In this document: positions 53,458 through 64,000 of the stretch, in pieces
Position numbering within the stretch: the first letter of the stretch is position 1
How the letters are laid out: each line of letters opens with the position of its first letter
DNA from: a bacterium
Lineage (GTDB): Bacteria; SZUA-79; Acidulodesulfobacterales; Acidulodesulfobacteraceae
NCBI GenBank assembly: GCA_021800805.1
Contig: JAJYYR010000001.1
Coordinates: 1 to 64,000 of the forward strand
DNA: 64,000 nt
Direction: 5' to 3'
Notes under the pieces: generated by a model
Databases searched by the model: none
Told to the model about the DNA's origin: nothing
The model's input: the letters and a program-made list of their open reading frames with translations, nothing else
Position numbers and translations under genes: made by a program

Positions 53458-54297
53458 ATGAGGGTTATCGCATCTGAAGAAATTTCAAACGCCGTTAAAA
53501 ATTTAATAATTAATTCGAGCGTTAACTTGCCTGAAGACACTTATAAAAGTCTCAAACAGGCTTCCGAAAAAGAAATTTCCGAATCAGGAAAAACGGTTTT
53601 AAATCAAATACTATTAAATGCCGGCATTGCAAAGACCGAAATCAAGCCTCTATGTCAGGATACGGGGCTTGCGGTATTTTTTGTCGAAGTCGGAAAAGAT
53701 GCGGCGGTCGGCGGTAAAAATTTAACCGATGCGATAAATGAAGGAACTAAACTGGGCTATTCCGAAGGTTTTCTTAGAAAATCGACCTGCGATCCGCTTT
53801 CAAGAAAAAATATCGGCGACAACACTCCCGCTATAATACATTACGATATTAAGGACGGGGACAAAATTAAAATAATGTATGCGGCAAAAGGCGGCGGAAG
53901 CGAAAATATGAGCAGATTAAAAATGTTGCGTCCTTCCGACGGAAAAGAAGGAGTTATAGATTTTGTCGTCGAAACGATGCGTGAAGCAGGTCCAAACCCT
54001 TGTCCCCCAAATATTGTAGGCATCGGCATTGGGGGCAATTTTGAAAGGTCCGCTATTATTGCTAAAAAAGCTCTCTTTAGAAAATTGGGCGAGAAAAACG
54101 AAGACCCCGAATTAGCAGAAATGGAAAAAATTATCTTTGAAAAAATAAATAATATAGGAACGGGGCCTATGGGTTTCGGGGGTATTTGCACCGCTCTCGG
54201 CGTTCACATAATTAAAGAACCGTGTCATATTGCCAGTTTCCCTGTTGCGGTTAATATCGAATGTCATTCGCACAGGCATTCCGAAATTATAATATAA
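53458..54297 (+). CDS. Fumarate hydratase class I, alpha subunit
   Basis: Iron-sulfur fumarase (or tartrate dehydratase-like) large part. About 279 residues: CQDTGLAVFF with a cluster cysteine, KSTCDPLSRKN, GGGSENMSRLKM, and GIGIGGNFERSA. The third cluster cysteine is in CPPNIVGIG. ATG 53458 is preferred over TTG 53452. The beta subunit follows 11 bp later. In fused FumA/B these two are one chain. Confidence 0.9.
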   Translation: MRVIASEEISNAVKNLIINSSVNLPEDTYKSLKQASEKEISESGKTVLNQILLNAGIAKTEIKPLCQDTGLAVFFVEVGKDAAVGGKNLTDAINEGTKLGYSEGFLRKSTCDPLSRKNIGDNTPAIIHYDIKDGDKIKIMYAAKGGGSENMSRLKMLRPSDGKEGVIDFVVETMREAGPNPCPPNIVGIGIGGNFERSAIIAKKALFRKLGEKNEDPELAEMEKIIFEKINNIGTGPMGFGGICTALGVHIIKEPCHIASFPVAVNIECHSHRHSEIII

Positions 54298-54308
54298 GAT
54301 ATTAATTT

Positions 54309-54878
54309 ATGAAAGCAATAAAAATAACTACTCCTCTTGCAAACGATACTATATTAAGCCTGAAAACCGGGGACGAAGTTTTAATCAGCGGAACTATTTA
54401 TACTGCGAGGGATCAAGCGCATTATAGGTTAGTAAAGCTGATAGAAGAAAATAAATCTCTGCCTTTCGACCTTGAAGGTCAAATTATTTATTATGTCGGA
54501 CCTACTCCCGAAAAACCCGGAGAGATAATCGGTTCGGCAGGGCCTACCACTAGCTACAGAATGGACAAATATGCGCCTTTACTTATGGAAAAAGGTTTGA
54601 AAGGTATGATAGGAAAAGGTAAAAGATCTGCCGAAGTAAAAGAAGCTATTAAGAAATATAAAGCCGTATATTTCGGCGCGATAGGCGGAGCGGGGGCGTT
54701 AATATCGAAAACCATAAAATCAAGCAAAGTAATAGCATACGACGATCTTCTTTCGGAAGCCGTCCGCCGGCTTACCGTAGAAGATTTTCCGGCTATCGTC
54801 GTTAACGACGTTTACGGCGGCGACCTTTACGAAGAGGGAAGGCGCAAATACGAAAACAAATATAATAATATAACGTAA
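54309..54878 (+). CDS. Fumarate hydratase class I, beta subunit
   Basis: 189 residues: LKTGDEVLISGTIYTARDQAHYRL is the family signature (core GTIYTARDQAH), then GPTTSYRMDKYAP and GAIGGAGALIS. Pairs with the alpha subunit upstream. Together they hydrate fumarate to malate in the TCA cycle, in either direction. TtdB of tartrate dehydratase is a related alternative; the TCA neighbours favour fumarase. Confidence 0.9.
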   Translation: MKAIKITTPLANDTILSLKTGDEVLISGTIYTARDQAHYRLVKLIEENKSLPFDLEGQIIYYVGPTPEKPGEIIGSAGPTTSYRMDKYAPLLMEKGLKGMIGKGKRSAEVKEAIKKYKAVYFGAIGGAGALISKTIKSSKVIAYDDLLSEAVRRLTVEDFPAIVVNDVYGGDLYEEGRRKYENKYNNIT

Positions 54879-54895
54879 ATAAAACGGGAACTATT

Positions 54896-56059
54896 ATGGA
54901 TATTCATGAATATCAGGCTAAAGAGCTTTTAAATAATCATAACATAAAAACTCTGCGGTCTATTTTATGCCATAACGGCGAAGAGGCGTATAATGCTTAT
55001 CAAACGCTCGCTTCTTCCGTCGTTGCCGTTAAAGCTCAGGTTCACGCAGGGGGCAGGGGGAAAGGCGGCGGAGTAAAGATTGCAAAATCTGCAGATGAAG
55101 CCAAATCTATCTCGGAGAAAATGATCGGAATGAATTTAATCACCGCCCAAACCGGCAAAGAAGGCAAGTTAGTAAGAAAAGTCCTCGTTGAAGAAGGGGC
55201 GGAAATTATCAAAGAATATTATTTATCTCTTACCATAGACAGAAAAAATTCTGGAATTGCGTTTGTTTTAAGTGCGGAAGGCGGAACGGAGATAGAAGAA
55301 GTTTCTAAAAACAATCCCGAAAAAATTCTAACCCTGTTAATTTCCTCCGTTAATGGTTTAAAATCGTTTCATACGCTTGAAATGGCATTATTTTTAGGTA
55401 TAGGAAAAAATCTTTATTCCGAATTTTCAAATCTTATAAATCTTTTATATAACGCTTTCATAAAAGAAGATATGTCGATGTTGGAAATTAACCCGTTAAT
55501 TCTTACGGGTTCAAACATATTTATTCCTTTAGACGCAAAAATAATTTTAGACGATAACGCTTCATTCAGACACCCTTATTTTAACGACTTTATCGACGAA
55601 GACGAAGAAGAGCCTTTAGAGGTCAAAGCAAAAAGCGCGGGACTCAACTATATAAAATTAGACGGAAACGTTGGGTGTATGGTAAACGGGGCGGGACTTG
55701 CAATGGCTACTATGGACACTATTAAAGAATTCGGGGCAACGCCGGCAAATTTCCTTGACGTAGGCGGAACTGCGGACGGCAAAAGGGTCGAAACCGCATT
55801 TAATATTCTTCTGTCCGACAAAAACGTTAAGGGAATATTTATAAATATATTCGGCGGAATAGTCAAATGCGATATGGTTGCCGAAGGCGTCGTAACAGCC
55901 GCTAAAAATATCGGGTTAAAACTGCCGGTCGTCGTCAGGCTCGAAGGCACTAATGCCGATATGGCAGCTAAAATAATCGAAAATTCCGGAATGAACTTTG
56001 TATCGGCAGAAAGCCTCGCCGACGGCGCTAAAAAAATTTCAAAAATAGTTAACGGATAA
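54896..56059 (+). CDS. sucC: Succinyl-CoA synthetase beta subunit
   Basis: 387 residues, ATP-grasp fold: N-terminal MDIHEYQAKELL, QVHAGGRGKGGGVK, LEINPL and the phosphate loop GIFINIFGGIVKCD. Works with SucD to convert succinyl-CoA and succinate with ATP synthesis or use. Ribosome site GGGA. Confidence 0.96.
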   Translation: MDIHEYQAKELLNNHNIKTLRSILCHNGEEAYNAYQTLASSVVAVKAQVHAGGRGKGGGVKIAKSADEAKSISEKMIGMNLITAQTGKEGKLVRKVLVEEGAEIIKEYYLSLTIDRKNSGIAFVLSAEGGTEIEEVSKNNPEKILTLLISSVNGLKSFHTLEMALFLGIGKNLYSEFSNLINLLYNAFIKEDMSMLEINPLILTGSNIFIPLDAKIILDDNASFRHPYFNDFIDEDEEEPLEVKAKSAGLNYIKLDGNVGCMVNGAGLAMATMDTIKEFGATPANFLDVGGTADGKRVETAFNILLSDKNVKGIFINIFGGIVKCDMVAEGVVTAAKNIGLKLPVVVRLEGTNADMAAKIIENSGMNFVSAESLADGAKKISKIVNG

Positions 56060-56084
56060 TTTTAACTTTTAAGGAAATATAAAT

Positions 56085-56960
56085 ATGAGTATTCTCGTAA
56101 ATAAGAACACTAATGTTTTAGTTCAAGGGATTACCGGAAAGGAAGGGTCGTTTCATGCTCAAAAATGCATTGAATACGGCACTAAAATTATAGCGGGTGT
56201 TACTCCTTTTAAAGGCAAAACGTCATTTAACGATTCCGTTCCGGTTTATAATACGATAAACGAAGCTAAAAAAGAACACCGCATCGATGCTACGATGATT
56301 TTTGTTCCGGCGGGTTTTGCCGCTTCCGGCATTATCGAAGCTATCGAAGCCGAAATTCCTTTAATAGTATGTATTACGGAAGGGATACCCGTTATGGATA
56401 TGCTTAACGTCAAAGCGGCGCTTAATTGTTCAAAATCTATTATGATAGGTCCTAACTGCCCCGGGATTATTACCGCGGATGAGTGTAAAATCGGCATAAT
56501 GCCCGGATTTATCCACAAAAAGGGTGGGGTAGGGGTCTTATCGAGAAGCGGTACGCTGACGTATGAAGCGGTTAATCAACTCACCAAAGCCGGTCTGGGG
56601 GAAACTACCTGTATAGGCATAGGCGGCGACCCTATAATAGGTTCTCCTTTTATAACGTTTTTAAAAAAATTCGAGGATGATCCCGAAACAAAAGCCGTAG
56701 TTATGATAGGAGAAATCGGCGGAACGGCTGAAGAAGAAGCATCCGAATTTATTAAAAACAATATGAAAAAGCCTGTGATAGGATTTATAGCCGGTAAAAC
56801 TGCGCCGGCTGGTAAAAGAATGGGGCATGCGGGAGCCATAATTTCCGGCGGAAAAGGAACTGCGTCGGAAAAACTTAAAACAATGGAAAAAAACGGAATC
56901 TATATAGCTGATAATCCTTCGGTTATTGCGGAAACCGCTAAAAAGGCTTTAAACTTATGA
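56085..56960 (+). CDS. sucD: Succinyl-CoA synthetase alpha subunit
   Basis: 291 residues: [19 protein letters not shown] (CoA-binding), [30 protein letters not shown] and the phosphohistidine in [14 protein letters not shown]. Ribosome site AAGGAAAT before ATG 56085. Forms the enzyme with SucC directly upstream. Confidence 0.96.
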   Translation: MSILVNKNTNVLVQGITGKEGSFHAQKCIEYGTKIIAGVTPFKGKTSFNDSVPVYNTINEAKKEHRIDATMIFVPAGFAASGIIEAIEAEIPLIVCITEGIPVMDMLNVKAALNCSKSIMIGPNCPGIITADECKIGIMPGFIHKKGGVGVLSRSGTLTYEAVNQLTKAGLGETTCIGIGGDPIIGSPFITFLKKFEDDPETKAVVMIGEIGGTAEEEASEFIKNNMKKPVIGFIAGKTAPAGKRMGHAGAIISGGKGTASEKLKTMEKNGIYIADNPSVIAETAKKALNL

Positions 56961-57009
56961 AAATACCTTTTAATTTATTTTAATTCTAATATTATAGCAG
57001 GAGGCTAAC

Positions 57010-57336
57010 GTGCCTGAAAAAGAAAGTAAAAACCCGGATAATTCATCGGTTGCTATTGCGCCGACTAACTATAAAATCTGCGAGATGATAGAAACCGAAA
57101 TTAAAACGGCAAATAAACTTACAATAAAAGAAGCTTCAGGAAAGGGCAAAAAGGAAGATGTTAAAATTGATATTATCGTTAATTATTGCAAAGGATGCGA
57201 GATTTGCGTCGCATTCTGCCCCGAAGGAGTGCTTGCAATGAATAAAGAGATTGCAGAGGTCGTGGATATTTCTAAATGCACTAAATGCAATATTTGCGAA
57301 TATTTATGCCCTGATTTTTCAATTAGCGTAGAATAA
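57010..57336 (+). CDS. korD: 2-oxoglutarate:ferredoxin oxidoreductase delta subunit
   Basis: 108 residues, small ferredoxin with two 4Fe-4S motifs: CKGCEICVAFCP and CTKCNICEYLCP, preceded by a ~55-residue extension rich in Lys and Glu. Start is GTG at 57010 after AGGAGG. First gene of the kor operon. Confidence 0.88.
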   Translation: MPEKESKNPDNSSVAIAPTNYKICEMIETEIKTANKLTIKEASGKGKKEDVKIDIIVNYCKGCEICVAFCPEGVLAMNKEIAEVVDISKCTKCNICEYLCPDFSISVE

Positions 57337-57366
57337 AACGGTTAATAACGGAGGAACTATAAAACT

Positions 57367-58503
57367 ATGAGTAAAAATATAAAATTAATGCAGGGTAATG
57401 AAGCCATTGCCGAAGGGGCTCTTATAGCCGGATGCGATTTTTTTGCGGGATACCCGATAACGCCCTCTTCCGAAGTAGCGGAAATTTTGTCGAATAAACT
57501 TCCTAAAATCGGAAAAGTATTCCTCCAGATGGAAGATGAAATTGCCGCTCTGGGCGCAGTTCTGGGCGCCGCTCTCGGTGGGGCAAAAGCCATTACTGCC
57601 TCGTCGGGACCGGGAATTTCTTTAAAGCAGGAACATATAGGTTATGCTTCTATGTGCGAAATTCCGTGCGTGATTATAAATGTTATGAGGGGCGGCCCTT
57701 CTACCGGACTGCCGACGCTTCCCGCCCAAAGCGATATTATGCAGGCAAGATGGGGGACGCACGGCGACCATGCTATTATCGCAATTACGCCCTCAGGCGT
57801 AAACGAATCTCTTTATGAAACTATACGCGCATTTAATCTTGCCGTAAAATACAGAACTCCGGTCATGATTTTAACCGACGAAATTATCGGACATATGAGA
57901 GAAAAGGTTATCATTCCGGATAAAAACGAGGTCGAGATAATCGACGTTAAGCTTCCGGACGTGCCGCCCGAAAAATATAACCCGTATAACTTTACTTCGG
58001 GAAAGGTTACCCCTCTTGCTCCAATGGGTGAAGGTTACCGCTACCATGTAACCGGTCTTATCCACGGAGAAACCGGATTTCCTTCTCAAAAAACCGATGT
58101 TATACAGAATGCGGAAAATTGGCTGATGGATAAAATTTATAAAAATATTAAAGATATTGAAAAATTCGAAGAATTTCAAGTGGACGATGCCGATATTCTT
58201 TTAGTCGCTTACGGCTCAACATCCAGATCCGCAAGGCAAGCTATTATGATGGCACGGGCGGCAGGTATTAAGGCGGGTATGTTCCGTCCAATTACGATTT
58301 GGCCGTTCCCGGAAGAACAGATTTTAAACCTTTCAAAGAAGATAAAAAAGATTTTGGTTCCGGAAATGAATATGGGGCAGGTAATTTTAGAGGTTCAAAG
58401 AAATGCCTGCGGAGCCAAGGTAGTCGGCTTGAACATCGTTAACGGCGAACCGATTACGCCCGACCAGATATATGCGAAAATAAAAGAAGTGTCGCAACTT
58501 TAA
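57367..58503 (+). CDS. korA: 2-oxoglutarate:ferredoxin oxidoreductase alpha subunit
   Basis: 378 residues: EGALIAGCDFFAGYPITPSSE is the family N-terminus (core GYPITPSSE), SSGPGISLKQE, and a C-terminal domain II with EMNMGQVILEVQRN. Catalyses CoA-dependent oxidative decarboxylation of 2-oxoglutarate, or the reverse in the reductive TCA cycle. Ribosome site GGAGGAA. Confidence 0.93.
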   Translation: MSKNIKLMQGNEAIAEGALIAGCDFFAGYPITPSSEVAEILSNKLPKIGKVFLQMEDEIAALGAVLGAALGGAKAITASSGPGISLKQEHIGYASMCEIPCVIINVMRGGPSTGLPTLPAQSDIMQARWGTHGDHAIIAITPSGVNESLYETIRAFNLAVKYRTPVMILTDEIIGHMREKVIIPDKNEVEIIDVKLPDVPPEKYNPYNFTSGKVTPLAPMGEGYRYHVTGLIHGETGFPSQKTDVIQNAENWLMDKIYKNIKDIEKFEEFQVDDADILLVAYGSTSRSARQAIMMARAAGIKAGMFRPITIWPFPEEQILNLSKKIKKILVPEMNMGQVILEVQRNACGAKVVGLNIVNGEPITPDQIYAKIKEVSQL

Positions 58504-58536
58504 TTAATTTATAACCTGTGTTAGGAGATCCAACAA

Positions 58537-59364
58537 ATGATAAAAACAAAATTTGATTACGACTATTATCTGCGAAAAAATACTCTGCCGCATATCTGGT
58601 GTCCGGGTTGCGGAGACGGAATCATTCTCAAAGCGCTGTTAAGGGCAATTCACAAATGCGGTTATACCAAAGACGAGGTCGTCATTACATCCGGTATAGG
58701 GTGCGCTTCAAGGCTTCCCGGTTACGTCGATTTCAACACTATTCATACAACCCACGGAAGAGCATTGACTTTTGCGATTGGAATAAAAATGTATAAGCCA
58801 AAACTGAAAGTTATAACTATTTCGGGCGACGGAGATGCTTTAGCGATAGGCGGAAATCATTTTATTCATGCCGCGAGAAGAAATATAGATATGACTTTAA
58901 TCGTTTTTAACAATTACACTTACGGAATGACGGGAGGGCAATTTTCTCCCACACAGCCGTTAGATAGTTATTCTACCACTACCCCGTTTGGAAGCATAGA
59001 ATCGCCTTTCGACGTTTGCAATTTGGCACAAGCCGCCGGAGCTACATGGGTCGGTCGTTCCACTTCATATCATGCCGTTCAGCTTGAAAAATTTATGGTC
59101 AATGCATTAACTCATACCGGTTTTTCGGTACTCGACGTTATCACTAACTGCCATATTTCATACGGAAGAAGAAATAAGATGAAATCTCCGGTAGATATGA
59201 TTAAATATCAGAAAGAAAAAGCTGTAGCCGCACGGTCTGCCGAAAATATGTCTGCCGAAGAACTTTCGGGGAGGTTTAAAACCGGTATTTTATTTGAAAA
59301 AACCGATAAACCGGAATTCAGCTCGGAATATTATAAAAAAATAGAATCGATAAAAACAAAATAA
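58537..59364 (+). CDS. korB: 2-oxoglutarate:ferredoxin oxidoreductase beta subunit
   Basis: 275 residues with thiamine-diphosphate binding: HIWCPGCGDGI, SGIGCASRLPGYVDF, HGRALTFAIGIKM, and the GDGDALAIGGNH motif that holds Mg2+. Ribosome site TTAGGAGAT before ATG 58537. The 2-oxo acid specificity is inferred from sucCD and fumarase being adjacent. Confidence 0.93.
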   Translation: MIKTKFDYDYYLRKNTLPHIWCPGCGDGIILKALLRAIHKCGYTKDEVVITSGIGCASRLPGYVDFNTIHTTHGRALTFAIGIKMYKPKLKVITISGDGDALAIGGNHFIHAARRNIDMTLIVFNNYTYGMTGGQFSPTQPLDSYSTTTPFGSIESPFDVCNLAQAAGATWVGRSTSYHAVQLEKFMVNALTHTGFSVLDVITNCHISYGRRNKMKSPVDMIKYQKEKAVAARSAENMSAEELSGRFKTGILFEKTDKPEFSSEYYKKIESIKTK

Positions 59365-59389
59365 ATATAGAGGGTGGGGGCAACTAAAT

Positions 59390-59944
59390 ATGAACGATAG
59401 AATTGAGTTTAGGTTTTCGGGTTCCGGCGGTCAGGGATTAATATTAGCCGGAATTATACTGGCTGACGCCGCGGCAATCTATGAAAATAAAAATGCGGTT
59501 CAAACTCAGTCTTACGGACCCGAGGCTAGAGGAGGCTCAAGCAAATCAGAGGTAATTATATCGGATGTCCCGATAGAGTATCCAAAAGCTACGAAGGTTG
59601 ACTATATGGTTTCGCTGACTCAGGTATCCTTTGATAAATATATAAACGATGTTAAAGACGACGGCATCGTTATAGTCGATAAAGAGCTTGTAACAGACTT
59701 ATCAAAAGCAAAAGGGAAACTGTATAAGGTGGATATGGTAAAATCTGCAAGAGAAGAATTGGGCAAACTTTTAGGACTCAATATTATTGCCCTTGGGATT
59801 TTAGTAGAAATATCTGAGGTCGTATCCCGCGATTCCATCGAAAAAGCCTTAATGAAAAGGGTCCCTAAGGGATTTGAAGATTATAACAAAAAAGCCCTCG
59901 AGATCGGCTTTAGATTAGGAAAAGAAATCAAAAATAACAAATAA
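59390..59944 (+). CDS. korC: 2-oxoglutarate:ferredoxin oxidoreductase gamma subunit
   Basis: 184 residues: FRFSGSGGQGLILAGIILADAA (core GSGGQGLILAG), TQSYGPEARGGSSKSEVIIS, and VSLTQVSFDKY. This is the domain III subunit. Strong ribosome site GAGGGTGGGGG. Ends the kor operon, 21 bp before ndk. Confidence 0.93.
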   Translation: MNDRIEFRFSGSGGQGLILAGIILADAAAIYENKNAVQTQSYGPEARGGSSKSEVIISDVPIEYPKATKVDYMVSLTQVSFDKYINDVKDDGIVIVDKELVTDLSKAKGKLYKVDMVKSAREELGKLLGLNIIALGILVEISEVVSRDSIEKALMKRVPKGFEDYNKKALEIGFRLGKEIKNNK

Positions 59945-59965
59945 ATAATTAAGGGGCATAATTCA

Positions 59966-60382
59966 ATGATAGAGCAGACGCTTTCAATTATTAAACCGGA
60001 CGGGGTAAAAAAAGGACTATCCGGGAAAATCATTTTACTATTCGAAGAAAACGGCTTTGAAATTAAAGCTTTAAAAAAGGTTCAACTCACAAAAAAACAG
60101 GCTGAAGGTTTTTATTATATTCATAAAGAAAGACCGTTTTTTAACAGCTTAGTTGCTTTTATGACCGAGGGCCCTATTATTCCTATGGTTTTATCCCGCG
60201 AAAACGCGATATTAAAAAATAGGGATATAATGGGGGCTACAAATCCTAAGGACGCTAAAGACGGCACGATAAGAAAAATGTTTGCCGAAGGCATCGAAAG
60301 AAACGTGGTTCACGGGTCTGATTCGATAGAATCCGCAAAATTTGAAATTTCATATTTCTTTAACGTTTTTGAAATAATATAA
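59966..60382 (+). CDS. ndk: Nucleoside diphosphate kinase
   Basis: 138 residues: [13 protein letters not shown] at the N-terminus, [15 protein letters not shown] and the catalytic histidine in NVVHGSDS. Balances nucleoside triphosphates; beside succinyl-CoA synthetase it can pass on the phosphate made there. Ribosome site AAGGGG. Confidence 0.96.
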   Translation: MIEQTLSIIKPDGVKKGLSGKIILLFEENGFEIKALKKVQLTKKQAEGFYYIHKERPFFNSLVAFMTEGPIIPMVLSRENAILKNRDIMGATNPKDAKDGTIRKMFAEGIERNVVHGSDSIESAKFEISYFFNVFEII

Positions 60383-60393
60383 ATTTAAAAATA

Positions 60394-61038
60394 TTGAAAG
60401 AAAAAGATTTAAATTCTATTATAGATCTTTTCGAAAAAAATTACGGCGATTTAAAACCGTTTTTAAACTTCAACAATGCTTTTCAGCTTTTAATCGCCGT
60501 CGTTCTTTCAGCCCAATGCACCGACAAAAGAGTTAATATAATTACCGATAAGCTCTTTAAACAATACGTTAAACCTTCCGACCTTGCAGAAAAAAAAATA
60601 GAAAATTTTGAAGAAGAAATTAAAACCTGCGGCATGTTTCATAATAAGGCTAAAAATCTTATAGCGGCTTCAAAAATCCTTACGGAAAAATATAAAGATA
60701 CCGTTCCAGAAAACTTCGATGCCCTTATATCTCTTCCGGGCGTGGGAAGAAAATCGGCAAACGTTATACTCGGCACATATTTTAACGAAGCACGGTTTCC
60801 TGTAGATACCCATGTTTTTAGAGTTGCAAACCGCATAGGCATGGCAGACTCTAATACGCCCGAAAAAACTGAAAACGACCTGACCAAAATAATTCCGTCA
60901 AACCTCTGGATGAAAATGCACCGCTGGCTGATAAACCATGGAAGAATTTACTGCACCGCAAGAAACCCGAAATGTCCAGACTGTTTTTTAAAAAATTACT
61001 GCAAATATTATAAAAATTTAAAATGTAAACAAGTGTGA
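60394..61038 (+). CDS. nth: Endonuclease III
   Basis: DNA glycosylase/AP lyase for oxidised pyrimidines. 214 residues: helix-hairpin-helix LPGVGRKSANVILGT with the catalytic Lys, catalytic Asp in FPVDTHVFRVANRIG, and the C-terminal 4Fe-4S loop C-x6-C-x2-C-x5-C (CTARNPKCPDCFLKNYC). Start is TTG at 60394; no ATG is nearby and the ribosome site is weak. Confidence 0.95.
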   Translation: MKEKDLNSIIDLFEKNYGDLKPFLNFNNAFQLLIAVVLSAQCTDKRVNIITDKLFKQYVKPSDLAEKKIENFEEEIKTCGMFHNKAKNLIAASKILTEKYKDTVPENFDALISLPGVGRKSANVILGTYFNEARFPVDTHVFRVANRIGMADSNTPEKTENDLTKIIPSNLWMKMHRWLINHGRIYCTARNPKCPDCFLKNYCKYYKNLKCKQV

Positions 61039-61083
61039 CATTAGTCATAAGAACTTATAAATATATTTGATATAATATTCACA
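61034..61083 (+). promoter_or_regulatory. CRP/FNR-like promoter of the oxidase-like gene
   Basis: TGTGA-N6-TCATA at 61034-61049 and TATAAT at 61071-61076. The dyad centre is 41.5 bp before a predicted start at 61083, the same spacing as at nosZ and nosR. The start codon is at 61086, so the mRNA would be almost leaderless; no ribosome site is present, which agrees. Confidence 0.6.
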
Positions 61084-61085
61084 TT

Positions 61086-61508
61086 ATGAGTCCTGTAATA
61101 AGATATTTTACGATAGCTTCTCTGCTTTATCTGGTAATAGGAACGGGTTTAGGTTTAATTATGGCGGTATATCCGCAATCAATAGGATATCTGCTTTTAG
61201 CCCACGTGCATTTTCTTTTACTGGGGTTTATCGCTATGATGATTTATTCGGTCGGCTACCACGTTCTGCCTAGATTTAGCGGATTTAATCTATACAGCGA
61301 GTTTCTCGTAACCGTTCAATTTTATTTGACCAATATCGGCTTAATCGGAATGGCTTTAACTTGGATTATTTCTACCGATGTTATATCCGGATTTTATCCG
61401 GTTTTAATTCTTGGTTTATTTGCTTCTATGGAGTTCATAGGAATTTGCATCTTTGTTTTTAATAATATTATGACTTTATCCGGCAAAGGCGGAAGGATGA
61501 TACAATAA
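61086..61508 (+). CDS. Small heme-copper oxidase subunit I-like membrane protein
   Basis: 140 residues, four helices. Helix 2 region AHVHFLLLGFIAMMIYSVGYHVLPRFSG resembles the first heme-b region of CcoN (AHVxxL...YYxxPR), with His in HVH and GYH, but the CuB histidines are missing. Such short subunit I homologues occur beside nitric oxide reductase- or NnrS-like genes in Deltaproteobacteria; function unknown, heme b binding likely. Transcribed from a CRP/FNR-like promoter. Confidence 0.75.
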   Translation: MSPVIRYFTIASLLYLVIGTGLGLIMAVYPQSIGYLLLAHVHFLLLGFIAMMIYSVGYHVLPRFSGFNLYSEFLVTVQFYLTNIGLIGMALTWIISTDVISGFYPVLILGLFASMEFIGICIFVFNNIMTLSGKGGRMIQ

Positions 61509-61525
61509 TGCCCCTTTTAACTGCG

Positions 61526-62164
61526 CTATTTTAAATGCAATATCTTATGCAGTTGAATTCCCAATCTAACGTTTAAACCGTCTTTTAAAATTTTTTCCGC
61601 AAGCCCTCTTGAAGACATAGCGCCTTCTACTGCAGAAAATATTAATTTATCGGTTTTAATTTTATTTATTTTTAAAAAATCTTTTGCAAATTCATAATCT
61701 TCATCCGTTCCTATTACGAACTTTATCTCATCGTATATGCTTATATATTTTAAATTTTCGTAATTAAATTCTTTTGAAAAACCGCTGGAAGGGCATTTAA
61801 CGTCGATAATTTTAATAATTTCTTTTTGTACTTTTTTTAAATTTATCGTTCCGTTGGTTTCTAACAAAACCAAATAATTTAATTTAATAAGTTCGTCGAA
61901 TAGTTCAAGCGTCTCTTCCTGAAGAAGGGGTTCTCCGCCGGTAATCTCTATAAGCTTTATATTATTGCTTCCTCCAATAGAATATAAAGCGGCTATTATT
62001 TCGGCGATACTTAAAGTGCTGGAATTTTTAATATCCAGCGCTTCTTTAGTATCGCAATAACTGCATTTAAGGTTGCATCCGGCAAGCCTAACAAACTTGC
62101 ACGGATACCCTATAAAAGAGGATTCTCCCTGAATGCTGTAAAAAATATCATTTACGTATAACAT
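61526..62164 (-). CDS. queE: 7-carboxy-7-deazaguanine synthase QueE
   Basis: Radical SAM step of queuosine/7-deazaguanine synthesis. 212 residues: DIFYSIQGESSFIGYPC, cluster motif CNLKCSYCD (CxxxCxxC), GGEPLLQ and the C-terminal segment GLNVRLGIQLHKILH. No other que gene is nearby. Divergent from tatA. Confidence 0.92.
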   Translation of the reverse strand: MLYVNDIFYSIQGESSFIGYPCKFVRLAGCNLKCSYCDTKEALDIKNSSTLSIAEIIAALYSIGGSNNIKLIEITGGEPLLQEETLELFDELIKLNYLVLLETNGTINLKKVQKEIIKIIDVKCPSSGFSKEFNYENLKYISIYDEIKFVIGTDEDYEFAKDFLKINKIKTDKLIFSAVEGAMSSRGLAEKILKDGLNVRLGIQLHKILHLK

Positions 62165-62173
62165 AAAAGAAAT

Positions 62174-62202
62174 TTGAATATTTTAATAAATTGTTATATA
62201 AT
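62174..62202 (+). promoter_or_regulatory. tatA promoter
   Basis: TTGAAT (62174-62179), 17-bp spacer, TATAAT (62197-62202). Leader about 15 nt with AGAGAGG as ribosome site before ATG 62224. Confidence 0.7.
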
Positions 62203-62223
62203 TAATTTAAAAGAGAGGCAAAA

Positions 62224-64000
<1,777 letters not shown>

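Overview
The window is AT-rich, densely coded DNA from a Gram-negative bacterium. Cell-envelope type is shown by a TolC-type outer membrane lipoprotein, Tat export and PBP1A. The mixture of genes is unusual: a nitrous oxide reductase cluster, a cbb3-type oxygen reductase cluster, the siroheme-dependent (Ahb) route to heme that is typical of sulfate reducers and archaea, and 2-oxoglutarate:ferredoxin oxidoreductase. I infer an anaerobic or microaerophilic Desulfobacterota-like lineage. The acidophilic low-GC group called Candidatus Acidulodesulfobacterales (Sva0485) is my best guess, but no 16S rRNA or phylogenetic marker was compared. The first ~118 bases are homopolymer runs and look like an artefactual contig end.

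Layout. 119-11629 (+) is a nos cluster: nosZ, nosL, nosR, nosD, nosF, nosY, a two-gene pair whose second member looks like a TumE-type (DUF6516) toxin, a second nosD split by a one-base shift in a T9 tract, and nosX/apbE. 11644-19522 (-) is a cbb3 oxidase cluster: ccoN, a ccoO-cytochrome c fusion, ccoI, ccoS, a 44-residue membrane protein and two ccoG paralogues. 19719-30646 (-) holds polA and a heme/siroheme block (met8-type dehydrogenase, hemX, hemA, hemC, cobA-hemD, ahbC, ahbD). 30646-38607 (-) carries AMMECR1, OsmC, gpsA, gyrA, moaA and PBP1A. 38737-43210 (-) is an ArsR-controlled EmrB-EmrA-TolC efflux operon. 43547-53359 holds mixed single genes (a hypothetical, an LRV protein, a periplasmic binding protein, a degenerate dprA, topA, a heme-c/HAMP protein, yggS, maf, proC, a cation exporter). 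53458-60382 (+) is a carbon-metabolism run: two-subunit fumarase, sucCD, korDABC and ndk. 60394-64000 has nth, a small oxidase-like membrane protein, queE, tatA and the 3' part of gyrB.

How it fits together. NosZ carries a Tat signal, and tatA is in the window. NosR, NosX (an FMN transferase), NosDFY and NosL are the expected electron-supply and copper-maturation partners of NosZ. The cco cluster gives a second terminal reductase, for low oxygen, and both systems need heme c and copper; CcoI, NosL and the heme block supply these. Three promoters (nosZ, nosR and the oxidase-like gene at 61086) share one geometry: a CRP/FNR-family GTGA-N6-TCA dyad whose centre lies 29.5 bp upstream of the first base of the -10 box. 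This suggests one regulator for anaerobic respiration genes.

Most worth checking: the poly-T frameshift in the second nosD, the TumE-like pair inside the nos operon, the yggS gene without any ATG/GTG/TTG start, the palindromic two-way promoter next to arsR, and the shared promoter geometry. I saw no tRNA, rRNA, CRISPR array or insertion sequence.
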